A program made the position numbers and the translations under genes. The notes under the pieces were generated by a model. The model searched no databases. It saw nothing but the letters and a program-made list of their open reading frames with translations, and was not told where the DNA came from. 64,000 nucleotides of DNA from Triops longicaudatus (taxonomy: Eukaryota > Arthropoda > Branchiopoda > Notostraca > Triopsidae), in the NCBI GenBank assembly GCA_022885665.1, contig JAGQDJ010000010.1, forward strand, positions 124,001 to 188,000, given 5' to 3'. Shown here in pieces: positions 55,501-64,000 of the stretch (within the stretch, counting starts at the first letter, position 1; each line of letters starts with the position of its first letter).

Positions 55501-57091
55501 AACGACAAATTTGGGAAAAACAGCCCCGTTTTTCTTGCCAGCGCAAATAACAAAAAGAACGAAAGATTTGTTGGCATGCCGTTGTTCGGAATGAATTCGG
55601 GCAACTGGCCCTTTCATTCCACAACCGTTAATTGTTCCGACGCTAATTTAGACAACATTAATTAATTATGCAACAAACTATGCTAATCTGTCCAATTTAT
55701 TCGTCAGCAAGTTTGATTTATTCTCGTTCCTTGTCTGTCTCTTGTTCCTTTTATTTTATTTTTTCTAGAGAGTCGCGTTTTTTGGTGTGATGCTGATCTC
55801 GTGTTATTGCGAAGTTAGGGGAAAAAGCCTGTTCAGCTTTTTAAAAATTTCTTTCCATTGAATTGTGTTCAGCAGCATACAAATACAATGTTAGACGTTG
55901 TTAAATATTAGACGTTGTCCGTCTTTAAAACAACTTTAAAACTGTAACTCATTAGATAGATAAGTAAAGAATGTTATTTGATGAATGGAAGGCGGGATTT
56001 GAAGAATTATTCGCACTTACGACGAAGGAATTGATTGACGTAAGCTGACTTTCTGGGAAATCCTAAGACGGCCAACGTAAACGAGAGAATTGACTTTCCT
56101 CTAAATTATTAATAAGGATGATAGAGCACATTCTTAGTCTGAAAAGAGGTGAACAAGAAGCAGCGGAGTACCAAGAATATCTTCCCGCATGAGAATATTG
56201 AAGCTGAAGTCACGAAAACCCGAATAATTCGAATTTTGTGTACACGAGAACAAGGTCATAATTTTCCACGCGAGAAAATAACCCCTTAATGCATGATTAT
56301 ACGTGCTTTATTGCAGACCTTGAGAAATTCTAATCAAGAGAAAAAAAAATATGAAAATTCCTCATGCTCATCTTGACTTCTCATTTGCCATTATCCGTAT
56401 CTTGCGATTTTGTTCGGGAAGACTATTATGAGTAAAAATTGGTTAAAGCTATAAAATAAACAGTTGCAGTGTTCTCTTCCACATTGTTAGAGCTATTTCA
56501 TTAAAATGCATTTGTCTAACATGTTTATATCCCTAATTGCCTTTATCGCTTAGGAAAGCTTAGTTTCTGACATCAAAACGTAACAGAAAACTGTTTTGTA
56601 TGCTAGTATTGCCCATAATTATCTTTGTAACCTAGGGTTACTTTATTACAAAACTAAATGCGGTAACTGAGCATGCCTATATATTCGTTTGCTTTGGCAA
56701 CCTATATGAGTTACCTATTAAGAAAACAAATTTAAATTCATTAAAAAAAATTATTTCACGATATTTCGTGCTCTTCAGATAGAATACAACGTAGTGATGT
56801 TAAATACAATAGAAATATTAAGTAAAGCAGGAATTTCCACTATAATATTTGGGATGATTAGAGTTTTTTGGACGTGATTTACATCTCATTGGGAAATAAA
56901 GTCTTGTTGACATCACAGCGCTATCCATGGTTAAGATGAGGCATCTGAACTTTGATTCACACTACGGGATGAAACTGCACAAAGTTTTGGTTATAACCCA
57001 GGATGTGTCACGTAGGGTGGAATGTGGAGTAGAAGTGAGGGTGTAGAAGAACCCTGCATGACAGTGCATAAATAACGTAAGAATTGTAAAT
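55501..57091. other. Convergent spacer between the cold-shock gene and DNAL4
   Basis: About 1.6 kb holding the 3' UTRs of two converging genes. AATAAA words occur on the plus strand near 56454 and 56895 and could end the cold-shock transcript. No conserved frame was seen. Confidence 0.5.
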
Positions 57092-57570
57092 TTAGGAACA
57101 CTTCCAGATGCAAATGGCCAAGGTGCCGCTGAAGAATAAATAGAGAAGATTTTTAGCTTCGTGAGAAACGTCGAAGCCGTAACCTTCGCCCACTACGACA
57201 TGCCAAGCTGGTCCGTATTTTTTGTCCAAGGTTTCTTTGATTTGTTTAGCTGCACTCTGTGCTTAAAAAAACATTAGCAAGATTTATGAGTATTTTTAAA
57301 TTAAAATCTGGAATTTGTGAGATATGACACGTACCTCATTGTTGTGTGGGTGTTTCTCACAAGCCGCGACGCAGATTTCTAAGGTATCGTGTTTCACTTC
57401 ATCGTTCATGTCCGTGTACTGTCAAAAATAGAGAAAAAAGCTTCAAAAATAGGCAACAAATTAGTTTATAAAAACTTAAGTGTTTTTACCCGAACAAGTG
57501 GATAGGAATGAATAATTTTTCGAACGCCGTCACCAATTTCGTCTTTTCGAGATTCATTAACGCTTTCCAT
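57092..57570 (-). CDS. DNAL4: DNAL4, dynein light chain 4
   Basis: An LC8-family light chain associated with axonemal dynein, so it acts in cilia and flagella. Three exons, 57490-57570, 57335-57418 and 57092-57256, join in phase to 109 residues (human DNAL4 is 105). The family-specific features are present: YPLVRYTDM, LEICVAACEKH, NNESAAKQIKETLDKKYGP, WHVVVGEGYGF and the terminal SGTLAICIWKCS. These separate it from LC8/DYNLL, which ends differently and is shorter (89 residues). It is tandem with NUBP2, whose stop is 852 bp upstream. Confidence 0.96.
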
Positions 57571-58421
57571 GACTGTTTTGTCTTTCTTTGTGGCTCAACT
57601 GCCTGATTTAATTGAAGCAATCAAAGGGCCCCATATCCGTAGCCCGTGGGCTATTGTACGGGTCAATAACCCTAAGTAATCAACTCCCATCTGCAATCAC
57701 GGTGATTTCCAAGCAAGATAACGTTGTAAAGAACTATTGCCACGCAATCCTAGTTTCAGCCTAACAGTGTTTAGTAGCGGGTCGCTTTTCCGTAACGGCC
57801 ATTTCCTTTTCCTCTGCCAGTTTCTGTCCGTTTTCAGATACAAGGAAACGGAAAACAGACTGAATTTGTCACGAAAAAATTAATAAAATTTCGTCCGGGA
57901 AAGTGACACTTTCCAGAACAAGGCTATTAGGCCTTGATACAAATTATCAGCCAAATCTATTAACAATCGAGCCAAGATTTATTTGTCACATAATTTCAAT
58001 GGCATTATAATCTAAAGAAAACATAACAGTGTAAATATACAACTTCTTATACTTTATATGATAAAGTTTTTTCGTATGTGTAAGAACTTACACAAATTAA
58101 AGTTAAATGCTTAAAGTTAAAAACAAATGCTTTTGGCGCAAATTTCACGGGTTTATTCTTTGTATGTAACGCTTGCACATGTATACACGTTTTCCGATTA
58201 ACAGTTTTAAAAAGGCTAATAAAGGTATTAAGCAAAAACATAAAGACAGGAAAGGGAGATACAAATGAAGAATGAAAAAGTAAAACTTCCGTAAGCGAAA
58301 AAAGAACTATTGTCGAATGAGTTTAAATTCCCGTTTAAAATTTATTGCAAATAGTCGAATTACATTTTTTTAAACAACTTGTCGCTATTCAATGAAAAAG
58401 AATTGGAATTTGGTTTCCTCC
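57571..58421. other. Spacer between DNAL4 and NUBP2
   Basis: AT-rich, with no conserved frame. Contains the DNAL4 promoter and the NUBP2 3' UTR. On the minus strand an AATAAA (58341-58346) lies 76 bp after the NUBP2 stop codon and is its probable polyadenylation signal. Confidence 0.55.
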
Positions 58422-60839
58422 TCACTGTCGTGTAGGGCTTGACAGATTGCGAGCAATCTGCGAGAAAATTTGGGCTGTATTTGATTCTGGGAATGCTTGC
58501 AAGAAGTTCTTGCCTTCTTCCAACATCTGTGTTAGTTTCGGATCGATAGGTACACGTCCTAAGAACGGCACTTTGGCCATCGTTGCAAGCGCTTCGCCTC
58601 CACCAGTGGAGAAAATATTCGTGCATTCCTTAAGAACGTAGTAACGAATGAATAACTGTTAATTTCATATCTCAATTCTTTCGAACATAGATCACATTCC
58701 GTAATATACACATTAGCTGCCATGGCTGGGCGCGAGGGAAAAACCACCCTAGTGGAAGCCACGAAACTGCTTTCGCGTATACAGTAAATAGAGGGAACAT
58801 GTGGGCCTTTCCTTATGGGGCTTGTGTCACAACTTTCTGAGCCTTCAGGTGAATCCCATGAAAGGTGAGGGTTGTCTGACTCCACACTCCTCTTAGCGGG
58901 AACTATGAAAATGAGTCAAAACGTACATCGATAGCACAAAAGATTTATCGATTCCTCAGTTGCCCATCTGAACCGGTTTTGAGCTCATTTTCACAGCCAA
59001 TCAGACCATGATTTCTACTTCCGGTCCTGGGTTCCAATTTTAACTCATCCTTTTAAATCCATTTTTCGAATACAGCCTTTTAGCTAAGGACGCTTCTGTC
59101 TACCTCTATGCTTAAAAACAAGGAATGCTTAAAAACAATGCTGATCGAACGAGTGTTATTGTTATCGAGGCTTCAACACACTATAGTCGCTACATTAGAC
59201 ACCTTTATCGATTAATAAATTTTAGCCAATGAACTGTCTGTTCTACTCTATGCATTTCTCAACTAGTCAACTGTCTGTTCCACTACAGTTGGGGACCTCC
59301 TTTTCCTTCTATTTTCTTACGACAAGGCTTTGTACGCACTAGTTCCCTCTATTTACTCTATGCGCTCCCCGTAACCGCCGTAGCGTTAGTATATGGATAC
59401 GACTACGGTCGTATTTCAGTTGAACGTTGCGCTCAACTTTTGGTCATTCTGGCGCTGATACCTTAGCGGAGCGAACGTGAAGCTACTATGGAAAATACTT
59501 TATGTAACATTGTTAGCAGAAAAAAATAACTAAAGATAACACTGTGCATGGAAATGAAACATTGACAAAACGAAAACAATAAACAAATAAAAGTGGAAGT
59601 AAAAATTAAATGAAGATTTATAGCTTACAGCACAGTTGGGGCATACGAATCCGCTCATATTCTCCACGATTCCCAGTACGCGAATACCCGTTTTACGACA
59701 GAACGTGAGTTCACGCCGCACATCGCCTACAGCTACAGCTTGGGGCGTTGTTACCAGAACTGCACCGTCTAACGCAACATTCCTAATCGTCGAACACAAT
59801 AAGCAAAAAATTCAACATATAACAAAAAAGAAAAAATATTAGACTAGAAACAATAACATAATAAAACTTAATTAAATAATATAATAAGTAAAAACATGAA
59901 GATTTTGCAATGAAAAGTAAAAGGAAAAAACAAAAAAAAAGAAAATTCAATTTAATCGTAGTGCGAAAGCGATTCAGGCAAAAGTTTTGCACCTTAAGTT
60001 TTCCATTACGGCTATATGTTCGTCAGAAGTGCCCGGAGGTGTGTCTATGATAAGATAATCCAGGTTTTCCCAGCAGACGTCGGTCAGGAACTGTTTAATC
60101 ATCGCTACGTGACAAAAATTTAGAGAAAGCTACCATTATTTCACGAAGTAGAAAATAAGGTAATAATTGTACCCGTTTTTTTCGGACCTCTCCATACTAC
60201 AGCGTCATCGGGGTTATTTAAAAGGAATCCAATCGACATAACGGCCAAAGTTTGATCTATTCCCGCGTAAACCGGCACCCAACTATGTTTACATATTTAT
60301 TTTTTACGTTAGTTAGTAATTCACTTATAGTATTTTAAAATACTGACAAATGAAACATTTTATGAAACAAAAAGCATGTTCTGCATTATTATGTGTTCTC
60401 ATATAATATTTTATTTATTGTATAATTTTGTTCTTTTTTTCTTTTCGATGTTATATTTATGTATTTGTTTTAGAAAATAGTAAGAAAACATGGAATTAAT
60501 AATACCCTTCCGGACATTGATGAACTGATTGGCTTTGCAATCCCAACATACGTGGAATGCTCGGTCCACACAAATCGATATCTAATACACCAACCTAGAT
60601 TTAAGCACGTAATGATTATAGTAATTAAATGACAGGTGCATGATTTAATTCACCTTCAAACCAAGCATCTGGAGCGACAACGCTAATTGGGTGCTAACAG
60701 TCGACTTACCCACGCCTCCTTTACCCGATAGCACCAGGATAACATGCTTAACTCCAGGTAGTGTTACTATAACAGAATAATTCATTTTTGAGATTTTTTT
60801 TAAAAAAATTTGATTGCAACCTGAAGTTTCGCCAGACAT
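58422..60839 (-). CDS. NUBP2: NUBP2, cytosolic Fe-S cluster assembly scaffold ATPase
   Basis: MRP/NBP35-family P-loop NTPase that pairs with NUBP1 to build and pass Fe-S clusters in the cytosol. Exons 60821-60839, 60654-60766, 60506-60594, 60173-60282, 59993-60104, 59629-59782 and 58422-58628 join in phase to 267 residues (human 271). The deviant Walker A GKGGVGKS lies at about 21-28. Further motifs are DIDLCGPSIPRMLG, VVWRGPKK, DTPPGTSDEH, LTFCRKTGIRVLGIVENMSG and the cluster-binding CPNC, which is split from ECTNIFS by the last intron. Only 19 coding bases sit in exon 1. It lacks the N-terminal four-Cys ferredoxin-like motif of NUBP1, which supports NUBP2. It is divergent from CANT1. Confidence 0.96.
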
Positions 60840-61661
60840 CTTTCAATACACACGTGGATACCTGCTTGCACACGTTAATTTAGCATACGCCCCATAACAA
60901 GGATAAAACAGGTCTGATTCGTGAATTGAAGCGAGCTCCACCCCTGTATGCCTCTTTGAAACAGAAAAGCTCCTTTATCCGAACTACTGCAATTAAATCG
61001 CTCGTAAAATCAGGAAATTCAGCTGACTTGTCAACATAAACATTAAAATAACAAAAATTTAATTGAAATTGCATAATATATCAAAGTGCATGAGAAAAAT
61101 GCACGGTTATCTTGTATATCATGCGAAAGAACGGTGTGCATGAAGTTTTAGCGCGCAGTTCTCATCTTTCACGGCTATGGCGTCATTAAGCCTTATTCCC
61201 TGCAATAGAAAATTTCGACTTACGCGGAACTTCCTCGCAATTTGATCGGCAGATCTAACTTTCCTGACGAAAATAGTTTGTAAAAAAAATGAAACAAAAC
61301 AATATCGGATAAAAAATTTGTAAAATTATGTATCAAATTATTACATTTATATCGTGGAAAAATTATTAAAAACTTCTTAAAAGTTGATTGTCAGTGTCCA
61401 CTCAGCAAGCTCGGATAATGAAACTCATCTCGTAGTAGAAATTTGGATAACTGGATGCTAACTGTATACGTCAAATGATCTGCCACTGATTGGAGGGCGG
61501 ACTTGGCCACGTAAATCTTGAGCCACTTCACGTGAGCAGTCCTCTTCTTTCTTTTCGCAGCTACTTCTTACGGTAAACTAAACCATAGTTCTAAGTTTCT
61601 AATAGTAAAACTGAAAGTTCTAAAGCCGTTTTTATGAAATTTCCTAGGCTGCAGTTTACCA
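60840..61661. promoter_or_regulatory. Shared upstream region of divergent NUBP2 and CANT1
   Basis: 822 bp between two start codons on opposite strands. It must contain both 5' UTRs and promoters. A splice acceptor-like TTTCCTAG at 61650 may precede the CANT1 start exon. No TATA box or known factor site is claimed. Shared control is inference from geometry. Confidence 0.4.
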
Positions 61662-63962
61662 ATGCCCCTTTCGACGCGAAGTGCATCTACCTCCTTACTG
61701 ATCGGCTTGGAAGATGGACCGGCTAGTACAACAATGAAGGACTGGCGACAAGCCATACAAATCCCTACTTCTTACCGTATCGGCAATAGTACTGTGCGCT
61801 TGCAATCTAATTTTATCATCGCCGTCCTCATCGTTGGTATCGTAACGCTCTTAGCGTTTTATACTTCATCAGGGTACAAAACTTCCTTCAAAGAACCGTA
61901 TCATATACAAAGATTCCCCGAAGAAGGCGATCATGGCCATCGTCACGAGCTGGGCCCTGTGATAACCTCACCCAGCAAATCTTTCTTCTATAATGCAACA
62001 TATCCTTTAACCCAGCCCGTGAGGACAGAGAAAGGTCTCCGGTATCGGATTTCCATTATAGCCGATTTGGACACGGCGTCCAAAAGCAAAGCCGAAGACA
62101 ATACGTGGTTTAGTTACTTGAAGAGCGGAAACCTTATTGTTGACGTCGATCACGCCAAAGTACGTATTCTTGAAATTCAAAAAGAAAAAAAAAAACTTCC
62201 ATTAACTTGTAATTTCTTTTAACGTTTTAACGCAGTCTTATGTATGTATTTTGTCATTAGAGTTCATTTGTGCGAAGATTTGGACGACTTAAAATGAAAA
62301 ATTCATGTATTAGTATAAGTGTGACTTACCAATTTATATTTTTGTGTATGGTAATAGGTTTCGTTAGAATGGGATAAAGAAGAGCCAGTACCTTTGAAGA
62401 CGACGTTAGCTCAAGGTGGTCGAGGCATGGAATTATCCGAGCTTATTGTCTTTAATGGCAAGCTTTACTCGTTGGACGACCGTACGGGCGTCATTTACCA
62501 GGTGGAAGGCAAGAAGGCGTGGCCCTGGGTTATTCTCACGGACGGACCAGGCAAAGCACCCAAAGGTATTTGACTCAGCATTTTCGTTAATTATTTACGT
62601 TTATTCATGGTTTATGTTTTTAAAAGATTAATTAAAGGTCAAAAAGTCAGAATTGTCGGCGTTGTATGGATCAGATTAGCCTCTGTAGTTTTTTTGTAAC
62701 ACCGTAGACGTTTTATAGTTTTATTCGTTTTATTCAGTACTTTGTAACAACTGAAGATGTGTGAGACGATGAGCGACGCCAAAATTTAAATTTCATCAGC
62801 GCTTGGAAGCGTTTAGGGCATAAAGTGCATTACGGTAGGCGTGCTCCAAGTGATGTGCTTGTTGTAGCGCCTACCCCCAGATGGTGTTACCGTAGGCAAT
62901 AAACCTAAACCGACACGGAGTTTGCAAATCAAAGCGAAACTGAACTGCAATAAAATTAGAAAGAAGTAGAGTAGAAGATACAGTAAGGCTAATTTACTCA
63001 AGGAAATGGGCGCCACACTCACGTTAGTATAAGCAGTCTAATTCATACCGTGCTTGAACATTTTGTAAGACATTAAAAGTGAACGCTTGTTTATTGCTAT
63101 TCTAGCACGTAAGACGAGACAATTTGTGTATTATAAAGTAAATCCAAGTTTTTGAGCGTTTTTTGAGCGGTCAGGTGGTAAAAGCATTGCAAGATGCGCA
63201 CGGGCGTCAAGTGACGCTTTCTGTAGTTGTACCACCCAATCATAGATGTCACTACTTTAAACAAAGATTAATTCTGTACTGCGTTTGATAATTCAGCGTA
63301 GGGCTAAATATAATAGTTTTCAATAAACTTGACAATCCAATAGTTTTCAGTAAACTTGACTGAAAATGCTGACTTTCATGAACTGATGAATTTAATGGAA
63401 CATTGCTAAACTATATCTATTCGTTTATTTATTGCTCTAGTAAAGGATTGATGCGCGAAATCGATTGGTGTACACAAAATACGAATTTTCTAAGAAATTT
63501 TGATTTTGCAGGTTTTAAGAGCGAGTGGGCAGCGGTGAAGGATGGGTTGCTCTATGTGGGCGGGTTAGGGAAGGCTTGGACAACGCCCACTGGCGAGCTA
63601 GTCAATTTACATCCACAGTATGTGAAAACGATAACGCCCAACGGCGAAGTCCAGCACCATGACTGGCACACGCACTACGAAGCCTTATCCAGGGCGGTTA
63701 ATATCGAATTCCCAGGTAACTTTCCATATTTCGAATATATAAAAAATAGGAATTAGAAAATTAGTTAGAATTAAATAATTAGTTAATTTCTTTGACATTT
63801 CCAGGGTATTTGATCCATGAGTCGGCAGCCTGGAGTGCAGTGCACAAGAAGTGGTTTTTCTTGCCGCGTCGAGAAAGCAAAGAACGTTATGATGAAAATT
63901 TAGACGAGAAGCGGGGCAGCAATTTGATGCTCATGGCGGATGCAGAATTTCTGCATGTTGAA
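61662..63962 (+). CDS. CANT1: CANT1-type calcium-activated nucleotidase (apyrase), 3' end missing
   Basis: A Ca-dependent nucleoside diphosphatase of the Golgi/ER lumen (UDP and GDP), related to blood-feeder apyrases. Exons in the window, 61662-62159, 62358-62565, 63512-63715 and 63805-63962, join in phase to 356 codons; human CANT1 has 401, so the last exon or exons lie past the right edge. A single membrane span at about 51-68 (FIIAVLIVGIVTLLAFY) after a short basic segment indicates a type II protein, not a secreted one. Family motifs are RYRISIIADLDTASK, NTWFSYLKSG, GRGMELSELIVFNG, LYSLDDRTGVIYQ, LYVGGLGKAWTT, GYLIHESA and WFFLPRR. The last donor GAA|GTAAG is at 63963. A second in-frame ATG at codon 25 could also start translation. 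Confidence 0.95.
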
Positions 63963-64000
63963 GTAAGAATTAATTATCATTTTAAGTCTCTGTACCTCAA

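Noticed and set aside
58559..58885. 108-codon frame in the last NUBP2 intron
   Set aside because: It overlaps the last NUBP2 exon in another frame and has no family features.

Overview
The window is nuclear DNA from an animal, most likely an invertebrate and probably an arthropod. It is AT-rich, with introns mostly of 60 to 1000 bp that have GT-AG ends, and interspersed repeats sit in introns and spacers. Ten protein-coding genes could be rebuilt exon by exon. In every one the exon phases join cleanly and the protein length matches its family. The best taxonomic pointer is a receptor tyrosine phosphatase with the architecture of insect Ptp69D. DNAL4 implies motile cilia or flagella. I cannot name the species.

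Layout: bases 1-6127 hold no recognised gene. WDR3 (-, 6128-13802) and PRPF18 (-, 14789-16717) follow on the minus strand. PRPF18 is head-to-head with CNBP (+, 17574-18728) across a compact, locally GC-rich shared promoter region. A 4 kb stretch (long CNBP 3' UTR plus spacer) leads to UBA3 (+, 22770-26489). UBA3 converges on the large Ptp69D-like gene (-, 27532-39915, 20 exons). SMC5 (-, 41803-50834, 20 exons) comes next. A repeat-rich 4 kb spacer separates it from a CARHSP1-like cold-shock gene (+, 54794-55500). DNAL4 (-, 57092-57570) and NUBP2 (-, 58422-60839) follow. NUBP2 is head-to-head with CANT1 (+, from 61662), which runs off the right edge.

The genes are mostly housekeeping: ribosome biogenesis (WDR3), splicing (PRPF18), nucleic-acid binding (CNBP, CARHSP1-like), NEDD8 activation (UBA3), genome maintenance (SMC5), Fe-S assembly (NUBP2), dynein (DNAL4) and Golgi nucleotide hydrolysis (CANT1), plus one cell-surface signalling receptor. 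They do not form a pathway or operon-like unit.

The unexplained material is repetitive. It includes two decayed non-LTR retrotransposon fragments (one bounded by a 13-bp target-site duplication in a UBA3 intron), a 177-bp hAT-type MITE with a perfect 8-bp target-site duplication, a second TIR element, and several dispersed repeat families that each recur at two or more places here. Two single N positions mark assembly joins; one lies between exact 139-bp duplicates and looks like an artefact. I found no CRISPR array, no rRNA or tRNA gene, and no convincing novel multi-gene system.
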